A DNA stretch of 64,000 nt from Orrella daihaiensis. Lineage in GTDB: Bacteria; Pseudomonadota; Gammaproteobacteria; Burkholderiales; Burkholderiaceae_B. The notes under the pieces are model-generated. The model ran no database searches. It was given only the letters and a program-made list of their open reading frames with translations, and was not told the DNA's origin. The position numbers were made by a program, and so were the translations under genes. This document shows, one piece after another, positions 50,240 to 58,465 of the stretch. The stretch is from assembly GCF_022811525.1 (NCBI RefSeq), contig NZ_CP063982.1, positions 1,240,001-1,304,000 of the forward strand, read 5' to 3'. How positions within the stretch are numbered: the stretch's first letter is position 1; each line of letters opens with the position of its first letter.

Positions 50240-52861
50240 GTGGTCATAGATTGGGCTCACATTCTTTCCCTTCCTCTCCCTTCCTCTCCTTTCCTTCCCC
50301 ATTCTCAGACAGCAGTGTTGACAACCGCTACCCGGCAGCTTGAAGCAAGCACAGATGCGCTTCTGGCAAATGCATTGCAATCGCTCGATACCGACCCTGT
50401 CGGGGCGCGTTTGCGCTTGGCTGCCGCTATCAATCGTGGGGTGGATAAATCCGTCATGACGGCCTTGCTCGCGAAATCAGTGGCAACCGATGATGCAGTC
50501 GCCGCCTTGGGCCTACTGAAATCAGCGGTTGATCACGATCCGCAGAGCTTGGCGCTATGGAGTCAATACTGGCAGGTGCTGGCCGCAGCCACAGAGGCTG
50601 GCCACAGATTGTGTGAACAAGAAGATTGGCGGGCCGCATTAGAGCAGCGGCTGCGCTGGTTAAATCAGGGTGCGGAGTTGCGTGCCATCTTGAAGTTTCT
50701 CGATACGATCGATGCACAAGCAACCGCGTCAAACCTAACGCCACGTTGTCTTGGCTACTGCCGCTGGGATGCCAAGCGTGAGGTCATCGAAGGTTGGGCG
50801 CTAGATCGATGGGCTATGCAAGATCCGTGCTCGCTCGTCATTGAACAAACCAACCCCACCGACCCTCAAAACAAACGCCAGGGTCAATTATTGGCAGACA
50901 GCCCCGTGGATTGGTTGGCTAAAGCAGGCATCAGCTCGGTGGGTGGGTTTGTGATTAAAGTCCCATCCCAAGATCCATGGTCGATTCGGGCGTTGTCTTT
51001 GCGGTTTGCGCACGGACAGGAACTGGCCGGTAGTCCGTTGGCATGCTCTGCTGCGATTGATGTTAAGACTGCAGAGCAAGGCCCAGTACAAAGTCCAGTG
51101 CAAAGCGCAACACAAAGCACAAATCACCGTTCAATGGTCGATGTGCTTGTGCCTGTTTTTGAAGGTCGTGAGCATGTGCTGGCCTGTCTTGAGAGCCTCA
51201 TCAAAGCCCGTCAGCAGCAAACCACGCCCCATGAGATCGTGGTGCTCGATGACGCAAGCCAAGATCCGTTGCTGCGAGATGCGCTGCAGGACCTGGCGCA
51301 AAAGAACGAGATTGTTCTGGTCACGCGAGCCGCCAATCTCGGGTTTATTCGTAACATCAACCGTGGCATGGCACTGCACCCAGAGCGCGATGTGGTGTGG
51401 CTCAATGCCGATACCCGTGTCACAGGTAACTGGTTAGACCGCTTGAAGTCAGCCGCTTACGCCGGTGACAACACCGCGTCCGCCACACCTTGGTCAAACG
51501 ATGGCGAGTTCATGACGCTGGCAGGCAAGGGCAACCCCGAGCCCATGCCAAGCCTAGAGGCTCAACAACAGATTGATGCGGTCATTAGCGAACTCAATCT
51601 GTCGCCAGAGGAACTGGTGGCCGGTTGCGGGTTTTGTTTTTACGTTAAACGCAAGGCCATCAACGAAGTCGGCTATCTGGATGAGACTGATCTCATCGAT
51701 GGCTATGGTGAGGAGACCGATTGGTGCCTGCGTGCCCGCCAGCTTGGCTGGCGCCACGTGGCCGCCACCAACCTGTTTGTCGGTCACGCGGGCGGCCAAT
51801 CGTTTGGCGCGCGCAAACGGGCGCTTGCAGCGCACAACAATGCGGTGATCCGTCAACGCTATCCATTGGCCGAGCGATTGCATGACGACCATCTAAAGCA
51901 AGACCCACTAAAGTCCGTCCGAGAGACAATTGCCCGAGCACGCTTGCAACAGTGGCACCCGTCTGGAAACATGACCGTCGTGATTAAACGCCAAGTGTCG
52001 GTTGGGCCAAATAAAAAACCGAAGACAGAGCTGAACACAAATCTTACGACAGAACGGAAGACACCGCTATCCTTCCCAGCATCCGACCGGGCTGAGTCTT
52101 TAGATCACGATATCGAACTCACGTGGCAGATCACGGGCACTGACACTGCAGTGACGCTCACATTCAACCGTATGCAGCCATCGCTGCAACTGAACTATCG
52201 TTTACCGCAACAGGCAGATCAGCTCGCGAAAGACATGGACGAGGTGAGGGCGGTGACGGGCGATACCCGGCACATGCCCAGCGCACTCGTCAAAGTGTTC
52301 GCCAAAGTGTTGGGCAAAGTGTTGGGCAAAGTGTTAAGTGATAGGCTAGATGCCAGACGGTCGTCGGAGCTGACCGAGCTGACCGACCCCACTTCAAACA
52401 ACATTGAAGCCCGTCTAGCGAACAAGTCATTGCCAACAGGGGATGGCTTGGCACTGATTGTGGATGATTTACAGGATCCCGAGGTGGTCGATACGTGGCT
52501 AAAAATCATCCGTACGGCTGGCCTGAGTGAGGGCATCCAGTTCATCACCACTCAAAACACCCCCGGTGCGCAACTGTTAAGACGCACGGCTCGGGTGGCA
52601 CCGGTGTATTGCCCAGAGGGCTTAAGTTGGACGCAATGGCTTGGGTTATTAGGCGTTAATTGCGCGGTAATGCTTGCGCCAGAAACTGCTTTCATCCAAC
52701 AGATTGAGACAGAACTGAATGTTGATCTGCCGGTGGTCGATGGACATGTTTTTATTCAAGCTCGGTCTACCGAGAAAGCGGTGTTAACGCGCAAACAGGT
52801 GCGTGGCGTTAGGGGCCAACGCCAACGCCAAGCCATTGACCGTGATTTGGTGACTGCCTGA
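50240..52861 (+). CDS. large multidomain GT2 glycosyltransferase
   Basis: A cytoplasmic-type protein of up to 873 residues. It has a helical repeat-like start (about 30-150), a 'GWA' beta-sandwich module (about 170-280: LGYCRWDAKREVIEGWALDR), and a GT-A family 2 domain (about 290-560: VDVLVPVFEGREHVLACLES, VVLDDASQDPLL, NADTRVTGNW with the DxD-like motif, GYGEETDWCLRARQLGW). A C-terminal region follows that I do not recognise, with a KVLGKVLGKVL repeat. The start is unsure: the GTG at 50240 makes translation run through a 39-base pyrimidine tract; GTG 50315 or TTG 50318 may be real. Its stop overlaps the next glycosyltransferase start (TGATG), so they are coupled. Confidence 0.88.
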   Translation: MVIDWAHILSLPLPSSPFLPHSQTAVLTTATRQLEASTDALLANALQSLDTDPVGARLRLAAAINRGVDKSVMTALLAKSVATDDAVAALGLLKSAVDHDPQSLALWSQYWQVLAAATEAGHRLCEQEDWRAALEQRLRWLNQGAELRAILKFLDTIDAQATASNLTPRCLGYCRWDAKREVIEGWALDRWAMQDPCSLVIEQTNPTDPQNKRQGQLLADSPVDWLAKAGISSVGGFVIKVPSQDPWSIRALSLRFAHGQELAGSPLACSAAIDVKTAEQGPVQSPVQSATQSTNHRSMVDVLVPVFEGREHVLACLESLIKARQQQTTPHEIVVLDDASQDPLLRDALQDLAQKNEIVLVTRAANLGFIRNINRGMALHPERDVVWLNADTRVTGNWLDRLKSAAYAGDNTASATPWSNDGEFMTLAGKGNPEPMPSLEAQQQIDAVISELNLSPEELVAGCGFCFYVKRKAINEVGYLDETDLIDGYGEETDWCLRARQLGWRHVAATNLFVGHAGGQSFGARKRALAAHNNAVIRQRYPLAERLHDDHLKQDPLKSVRETIARARLQQWHPSGNMTVVIKRQVSVGPNKKPKTELNTNLTTERKTPLSFPASDRAESLDHDIELTWQITGTDTAVTLTFNRMQPSLQLNYRLPQQADQLAKDMDEVRAVTGDTRHMPSALVKVFAKVLGKVLGKVLSDRLDARRSSELTELTDPTSNNIEARLANKSLPTGDGLALIVDDLQDPEVVDTWLKIIRTAGLSEGIQFITTQNTPGAQLLRRTARVAPVYCPEGLSWTQWLGLLGVNCAVMLAPETAFIQQIETELNVDLPVVDGHVFIQARSTEKAVLTRKQVRGVRGQRQRQAIDRDLVTA
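50262..50300 (+). repeat. 39-base pure pyrimidine tract
   Basis: Every base from 50262 to 50300 is C or T, built from CCTT/CCTCT units. It lies at or just before the start of the glycosyltransferase gene, so slippage in it could alter expression or the N-terminus. Confidence 0.6.
52292..52339 (+). repeat. 12-bp tandem repeat inside the glycosyltransferase gene
   Basis: Four in-frame units (AAAGTGTTCGCC, AAAGTGTTGGGC twice, AAAGTGTTAAGT) encode KVFAKVLGKVLGKVLS. Copy-number change would keep the reading frame. Confidence 0.75.
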
Positions 52862-55605
52862 TGGCTCAAGTTCTCACCAAAGCGAAGCCAGCACAGAAAG
52901 TGAACGTGCAAAGTGCTGAGCCCGGTGTCAAACCCGCTGTCAAACTCTCTACTGCCACTGACGTGCTGCCACTCGAGATAAAACCCCCTCGCAAGGCGAA
53001 GTCCACCACCAAACCTTCCGCCGCATCAAAAAATTCCTCACAGCGAACGAACAGCAAGCAAGCGGCCGGGGTTACTAAAGGGCAGGGACAATCGTCGGGT
53101 AGTTCAGTTTTGAACAAGGCTACTACCAAAGCCACTGCCAAAGCTATTCCAGTAGCGACATTGTCAGCGGGCACAGACGCCTCATCTCGTTCTTCTGCCA
53201 TGCTCGGTTCGATCACAGGGCTCTATGGCGATGTGCTGCAGGGGTGGGCGATGGACGCCGACAGTCCAGATGCGATGTTGGCCGTTGAGATTTATTACGA
53301 CGATGTTTTTGGGCATTTGGTGAGAGCCGATGAGTATTTGAGTGGTTTGCAAGACACAGGCGAAGCAATACCTGACGGTGCACAGTGGCATGGGTTTGTA
53401 GCGCAGTTAGATAAGCAGTGGCTATCGGGTGCCAGCAAAATCACCGCACGTGTGGCCAATCAGGGGCCATGGTTAGCAGGTACGGTGTTTTTGGGGCAGG
53501 GACAAAATGCGCAGGTTGCCGATCAGCAAGCCAATCGTGTGTTCCACGGTGGTGGCTTAAAGCTAGTGGGCTGGGCCTGGGCGGGCGCACAGAGCAAAGC
53601 GATAAGACAGGTATCAGTGTTTGAATCGATTAACGGTGAGTTGCGCGAGATTCTTACGGTTCCCGCGAACCGCTCGTTGTCAGAGTTGTCTCGCAAACCG
53701 CACCAAGGTCACGGCTTTGTCATTAACTTACCGTCATCATTGGCCGACGGTAAACGTCACCAACTTGAACTGATCACTGACAAGGGCGAGCCGGTCAACG
53801 GTTCACCCATTGAGCTTTGCCTGACATCCAACACACTGTCTGGCCTAGTCAAGGATGCTTGGGCGTCAGGTCATGGTCTGGATGCCATCTTGCCGATCCT
53901 CACAAGCTATGAACGTCAATACCCAGTGAGCTTTGGGTTTGATCATTACGCAGCCTGGTGCGACCTGTACCAAATAGCGCCACCCCAAGGTGAGACAGCC
54001 TTGCGCTGTGCGGTGGTGGTGATCACCCCTGAAACCGACGCCGCTGACGCACACGCTGATCAGTCCGTTCAAAGCGTCTTCGGCCAGCGATTGCCAGAAA
54101 ACCAGGTCGAGTGTTTTAAAGCGTCTGCGCAAGCCATTATCAAAGGATTAGCGGCCGCTGCTGACATGGCTGATGTGGTGGTGCCGCTTTGGGCAGGCGA
54201 CAAGCTCCTGCCCCATGCGCTAGATGTCATGGCAGCACAGCTGGAGACTTACCGAGCACTGCACACAGAACAACCGGGGCAAACGGAACAAATACCCAAG
54301 CCATCGCTTTGGGGTTATGTCGATGATGACGTCATGGCCATTGACGCAAGTCACCGAACTGACCCTTGGCTAAAGCCCGATTGGGATGAAACCCTCTTCT
54401 ATAGTCTTGACTACGTATCGCGCGGCGTATTTCTCTCGTCTGATTTAGTCAAGACTGTGCTGACTGACTACGGTCAGACGCTCGAGGTGCTAATCACACT
54501 ACAAGACCCAGCCTCTGCCTGGCATGCCTTCATGGCCTGTGTGGTGGCACACACGACTGCCATGAAACAGTCTCCTATCCACGTACGGCAAGTCCTGTAT
54601 CAAGGTCACGAAAGACACCCGTCTGACTCATCGCGTCTAGCCGCCATGTCCTGGCTGGCAAACCATCAGATGCCAGGTGCCCAAGTCGGGATGGAAGATT
54701 CAGTCACCCGAGTGGTTTGGCCAATGCCAGATCCAGCCCCCTTGGTTAGCGTGATTGTGCCCACCCGCAACAGCGTTGAGCTGTTGCGCGTTGTCATCGA
54801 CGGCCTCATCACTAAAACCCAGTACCCAGAACTTGAAGTGCTCGTGGTCAACAACGACTCCGATTGTGCCGAAACACTCGCCTATCTGAACGAACTGGAA
54901 CAATCAGGCATCACGGTGTTGTCATACCCCAAGCCATTCAATTACTCGGCGATCAACAACATGGCAGCTGAAGCCGCCACAGGCGAGTTGTTGCTGTTTC
55001 TAAACAATGACGTTGAAATCGTCGATCCGCGTTGGCTGACAGAAATGGTGGTGCAGTTTGGCCGAGACAATGTCGGGGTAGTGGGCAAGAAATTACTGTG
55101 GCCTAATGGCCTGGTGCAGCACGGCGGTGTCGTGGTCGGTGTCAATGGCTTGGCTGCGCATGCCTTTAATGACTGCTGGCAAAACGATCCCGGCTACATG
55201 GGTCTAAACCGGGTAGATCGCGAGCAATCGGCGGTCACTGGCGCCTGCCTCATGATCCGACGCGAAGACTTCCTGGAAGCAGGCGGCTTGGATGAAACCA
55301 ACCTGCCTGTGGCATTTAACGATGTCGATTTGTGTTTGCGCATCAGAGAGTCAGGAAAGCGCGTGGTGCTCACCACGCGCTTTCCTCTGATCCACCATGA
55401 ATCGGCCACCCGTGGCAAGGAAGACACCCCGCAAAAGCAGGCCAGAGCCCGGCGCGAGCGACAGTACTTCATGCGGCGCTGGATGACCACACAAACCGCC
55501 TTTACTGATCCGTACTATCACCCCGGCTTAAATCAGGATTTTCTGGTGGGTCCTTACGGCGGGCTTGGACGGGTTCATGACAAGCACTCAGTCAGTGCCG
55601 AATAA
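52861..55605 (+). CDS. large multidomain GT2 glycosyltransferase with two GWA modules
   Basis: A 914-residue protein. The first 110 residues are a Lys/Ser/Thr/Ala low-complexity tail. Two GWA beta-sandwich modules follow (about 118-220: GSITGLYGDVLQGWAMDADS; about 225-325: LKLVGWAWAG and GHGFVINLP). A linker of uncertain fold leads to a GT2 domain (about 620-890: VSVIVPTRNSVELLRVVIDG, LEVLVVNNDSD, LLLFLNNDVEIVDPRWL, FNDVDLCLRIRESGKRV, HHESATRG). These C-terminal motifs are typical of rhamnosyl- and glucosyltransferases that extend surface glycans. Translation is coupled to the upstream glycosyltransferase through TGATG. Confidence 0.9.
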   Translation: MAQVLTKAKPAQKVNVQSAEPGVKPAVKLSTATDVLPLEIKPPRKAKSTTKPSAASKNSSQRTNSKQAAGVTKGQGQSSGSSVLNKATTKATAKAIPVATLSAGTDASSRSSAMLGSITGLYGDVLQGWAMDADSPDAMLAVEIYYDDVFGHLVRADEYLSGLQDTGEAIPDGAQWHGFVAQLDKQWLSGASKITARVANQGPWLAGTVFLGQGQNAQVADQQANRVFHGGGLKLVGWAWAGAQSKAIRQVSVFESINGELREILTVPANRSLSELSRKPHQGHGFVINLPSSLADGKRHQLELITDKGEPVNGSPIELCLTSNTLSGLVKDAWASGHGLDAILPILTSYERQYPVSFGFDHYAAWCDLYQIAPPQGETALRCAVVVITPETDAADAHADQSVQSVFGQRLPENQVECFKASAQAIIKGLAAAADMADVVVPLWAGDKLLPHALDVMAAQLETYRALHTEQPGQTEQIPKPSLWGYVDDDVMAIDASHRTDPWLKPDWDETLFYSLDYVSRGVFLSSDLVKTVLTDYGQTLEVLITLQDPASAWHAFMACVVAHTTAMKQSPIHVRQVLYQGHERHPSDSSRLAAMSWLANHQMPGAQVGMEDSVTRVVWPMPDPAPLVSVIVPTRNSVELLRVVIDGLITKTQYPELEVLVVNNDSDCAETLAYLNELEQSGITVLSYPKPFNYSAINNMAAEAATGELLLFLNNDVEIVDPRWLTEMVVQFGRDNVGVVGKKLLWPNGLVQHGGVVVGVNGLAAHAFNDCWQNDPGYMGLNRVDREQSAVTGACLMIRREDFLEAGGLDETNLPVAFNDVDLCLRIRESGKRVVLTTRFPLIHHESATRGKEDTPQKQARARRERQYFMRRWMTTQTAFTDPYYHPGLNQDFLVGPYGGLGRVHDKHSVSAE

Positions 55606-55631
55606 CGCCAATCAAAAAAGCAAACACAGAT

Positions 55632-55661
55632 CAACACCGCCCAACACCGCCCAACACCGCC
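55632..55661 (+). repeat. 10-bp tandem repeat (CAACACCGCC x3)
   Basis: Three perfect units (55632, 55642, 55652) fill the 75-base gap between the glycosyltransferase and methyltransferase genes, with a partial echo (CCAACAC) at 55670. No coding is apparent. Its length could affect the spacing between the two genes. Confidence 0.8.
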
Positions 55662-55680
55662 ACAGCAGCCCAACACATCC

Positions 55681-56280
55681 ATGGATTTATCCACCCAAGC
55701 GTTACAGAGTTTTGTGCCATGCCTGAATCAAGCCGGGCCCAAGGTGCTGGTTCACGTTGGGGCTGGCAGCCCCAATGGCCGACCTTTGCCTGAATGCTTC
55801 CAAGACGACGAGTGGGCAGAAGTGCGAGTGGATATCAACCCGGCTGCTAGGCCAAACATTGTGGCTAGCGTGACAGACATGGCAGGTGTGCCAACCGCAG
55901 GGGCCGATGCCGTGTTTTCTTCTCACACCCACGAGCATCTAGATGACCATGAAGCCGAACAGGGCTTTGAAGAGGTTTTCAGGGTGCTAAAGCCTGGCGG
56001 GTTTCTGTTGATTAACGTGCCCGATCTCGCCCAAATTGCAGAGCTCATTCTCCAAGGTCAGGCTGACGAAGTGCTCTATGACTCCAAAGCAGGGCCCATC
56101 CGGCCAATAGACATGCTGTTTGGGCATCAGGCCTCTTTAAAGTCAGGCAATGGTTACATGGCTCACCGCACTGGATTCACGGCGCAACGACTGCAGCGGT
56201 TTTGTTTTAAGGTGGGATTTAACGATGTCAGAGTCAGAGCGGGCGGGAACTGGGACCTTTGGGGCGTAGCGGTTAAGTAA
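55681..56280 (+). CDS. class I SAM-dependent methyltransferase
   Basis: A 199-residue Rossmann methyltransferase. Motif I is KVLVHVGAGSPNGRPLP, an acidic ribose-binding residue lies in EVRVDINPAARP, and VFSSHTHEHLDDHEAE with VFRVLKPGGFLLINVPDL completes the fold. Small enzymes of this type occur in glycan clusters and probably methylate a sugar of the chain. It sits between the two large glycosyltransferases and an unnamed-domain protein on the same strand. Confidence 0.88.
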   Translation: MDLSTQALQSFVPCLNQAGPKVLVHVGAGSPNGRPLPECFQDDEWAEVRVDINPAARPNIVASVTDMAGVPTAGADAVFSSHTHEHLDDHEAEQGFEEVFRVLKPGGFLLINVPDLAQIAELILQGQADEVLYDSKAGPIRPIDMLFGHQASLKSGNGYMAHRTGFTAQRLQRFCFKVGFNDVRVRAGGNWDLWGVAVK

Positions 56281-56306
56281 TCGGCAACTAGGCCTGCAAT
56301 GAAGCA

Positions 56307-57302
56307 ATGAACTTCCAAAGCACAAACACAGTGACAACAAACACCGCCGCCGGATGGAAGTACCCGGGTCAATACGACTACCGTAGCATTGACAAGCTGA
56401 TCGAGCAAAGCAGTGCCAATCACCACTGTTGGCAAATCGATGACTACGTCGATATTCATGGCAATCGCAGGGCTAGCCTGCGATTCGATGTGATCTCAGC
56501 CGATGGTGCGCTCGGGTTTGGGTTTACCAACAATGGCAGCTTGTCAGCATGGCCCTATTGGTTGTCCCAACCGCCCGGCACTGACCAACAGTTAAGGTTG
56601 GTGCCACCGAAGGCCAAAGAACACCTCGATGCCTTCATGCTCGGTTTGCAATCCTTATCGACATCTGACTGGCGGATGCTTAAAACCCTGTGTGATCTGA
56701 TGATCTCGCAGTACGCAGTTCTCATGATGGTCGATAGACAGTGGGTCAGTTGGTTCAAAGGGTTGCAACAGTTGGCCAAGCTGCTGGCTGCTGTTCCGAC
56801 CACGCTTAGATTTGATCGTGTTGATGTTACCCGCGTGGTGCAGCAAGAGGGTTACGCCCATCTGGGACTGTCTTTAAGCAACGTGATGACTGGGCGGGGC
56901 ACATTTGAGGGCTGGGAGTTTCACCTGGCTACCGTTCAAGCCAACGGTGTGTTCGATGCGAATCCACGACTTGAATTTGGCCGTGGTCGCGGTGAAACGG
57001 TGTTTGAGCGTTGGTTTGTGGAGTCTAGCAACGCCTTTGGTGACAAACTAGAAGTTCGATTTGCTAAACAGGACCAATTGGTGGACTTGCCCCTGGTGAT
57101 GGTGAGACTAACCGATGCAGATCGGCAGGTCATTGCCCAACTGGTTGAACAACTGCCGCTAATTGTTTCCAGAGCATCGACACAATCAGCGCCAGCCTTG
57201 GTGACAAAGCTTGGTCAAGAAGGACTTAAGTTATTTGGTCCATTTAGTCAGGTCGCTCAGACCATGCGCTCAATTTGGCGCCTGCAGGTCGGGGCAGCTT
57301 AG
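56307..57302 (+). CDS. unnamed domain protein sharing its core with 61367-63250
   Basis: A 331-residue protein that I do not recognise as a named family. Its core aligns with the C-terminal half of the 627-residue protein at 61367-63250: RASLRFDVISADGALGFGF with RQQLAFQTFIEAGMLGVRF; LSTSDWRMLKTL with LSASDWALLKLI; LRFDRVDV with LRHDGVRL; FERWFVESSNAFGDKLEVRF with FEGWFEESVDDFGAKWELRF; and a similar helical end (VIAQLVEQLP with LVKGLVGQLS). It has no signal peptide. Position among glycosyltransferases and methyltransferases suggests a role in the same glycan or surface system. Confidence 0.75.
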   Translation: MNFQSTNTVTTNTAAGWKYPGQYDYRSIDKLIEQSSANHHCWQIDDYVDIHGNRRASLRFDVISADGALGFGFTNNGSLSAWPYWLSQPPGTDQQLRLVPPKAKEHLDAFMLGLQSLSTSDWRMLKTLCDLMISQYAVLMMVDRQWVSWFKGLQQLAKLLAAVPTTLRFDRVDVTRVVQQEGYAHLGLSLSNVMTGRGTFEGWEFHLATVQANGVFDANPRLEFGRGRGETVFERWFVESSNAFGDKLEVRFAKQDQLVDLPLVMVRLTDADRQVIAQLVEQLPLIVSRASTQSAPALVTKLGQEGLKLFGPFSQVAQTMRSIWRLQVGAA

Positions 57303-57397
57303 GGATGCTAAGTCTGATAGAGGGTTCTCAAAGTAATCTGGGACAATCCATTGGGTATAGGATTGGCTTGGGTTATGGCTTGCCGTATGATGCCCGC

Positions 57398-58411
57398 ATG
57401 AGTGATTCTGACCACCCGATCTCGGCAGACCCGATTGCGCCCAAGGACTTGATAGACCGGCACACGATTGCCGAGCACGTCGAGTTTGCTGATGCATACT
57501 TCGAAGGACGCGGTGGTCACAACTACCTCTATCAAAAGCCTTTCTATCACCCCAGGGATTGCGCGCCTGCAGTCACCAATCTGGGTCAGTTGTTAGCCGG
57601 ATTGCGATTAGATACTGGTATGCATGTACTGGATTTTGCGGCAGGTTCTTGCTGGCTCTCACGTATCCTGATTCAACTTGGCTGCCAGGTCACGAGTTGT
57701 GACGCCTCAGTCAAAGCGCTCGATATTGGTCGTGAATTGTTTAAGCGTTATCCGCCGGTGATGCCAGAGCCGGTTGAACCGGCTAAGTCGATTGAGCCAG
57801 CCTATTTGGCGTTTGATGGAAATCGCTTAAACCTAGCCGACGCCAGTGTGGACCGGATTGTGGTGAACGATGCGTTTCATCACATTCCGAATGTGGCTAC
57901 CGTGCTGACCGAATTTTTTAGGGTGTTAAAGCCTGGTGGCATTGTTGGCATGTCTGAGCCCGGCCGTCATCACTCGCAGTCACCAGAGTCGCAGTACGAG
58001 ATGCGCACCTTTAACGTGATCGAGAATGATTTTGTGCTTGAAGATATTTGGCGTGATGCACAAGCAGCCGGCTTTGCCCACATTGAGATCTGTCCGGTGT
58101 TGCGTCACCCCATGATGGATCTGGCGCAATATCAGGCTTGCATACAGGGTGATGTTCCACAGCAAGTCAGTCGGGCTTTGGTTCAAGACACTATTAACCA
58201 TTCGATTTTCTTTTTACATAAAACCAAACCCACTGAGTCCGATCGTTACAGTGCTGTCCCATCTGTGCAAGCTCGTGAAGAGTTTGATGAGGCGTTTTAT
58301 CTCAAAGCCTATCCTGATGTCGCTAAGGCTGTCGAGGAGGGGAGTTTTGTTGATGCATGGCAGCACTTTGAGCGCCACGGCAGAGCTGAAGGCAGACGTG
58401 GGCGGGGTTGA
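57398..58411 (+). CDS. class I SAM methyltransferase with C-terminal AYPDV module
   Basis: A protein of about 337 residues. The methyltransferase core (about 70-215) has MHVLDFAAGSCWLSRILIQLG, VTSCDAS, IVVNDAFHHIPNV and FFRVLKPGGIVGMSEPG. The last 45 residues (FDEAFYLKAYPDVAKAVEEG, HFERHGRAEGR) form a short module seen at the ends of many bacterial surface-glycan and secreted proteins; its job is unknown. The frame is open from 57275, but the ATG at 57398 is the natural start and avoids overlap with the previous gene. It is convergent with the GT1 gene. Confidence 0.87.
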   Translation: MSDSDHPISADPIAPKDLIDRHTIAEHVEFADAYFEGRGGHNYLYQKPFYHPRDCAPAVTNLGQLLAGLRLDTGMHVLDFAAGSCWLSRILIQLGCQVTSCDASVKALDIGRELFKRYPPVMPEPVEPAKSIEPAYLAFDGNRLNLADASVDRIVVNDAFHHIPNVATVLTEFFRVLKPGGIVGMSEPGRHHSQSPESQYEMRTFNVIENDFVLEDIWRDAQAAGFAHIEICPVLRHPMMDLAQYQACIQGDVPQQVSRALVQDTINHSIFFLHKTKPTESDRYSAVPSVQAREEFDEAFYLKAYPDVAKAVEEGSFVDAWQHFERHGRAEGRRGRG

Positions 58412-58412
58412 G

Positions 58413-58442
58413 ACAGTGCTGATGACAGATCACGAGCACTGT
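58413..58442. terminator. hairpin between convergent methyltransferase and GT1 genes
   Basis: ACAGTGCT (58413-58420) pairs with AGCACTGT (58435-58442) around a 14-base loop. Its position between convergent genes suggests a bidirectional terminator. There is no strong T-tract. Confidence 0.4.
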
Positions 58443-58465
58443 TCAAAACACCAACATTTAACCCG

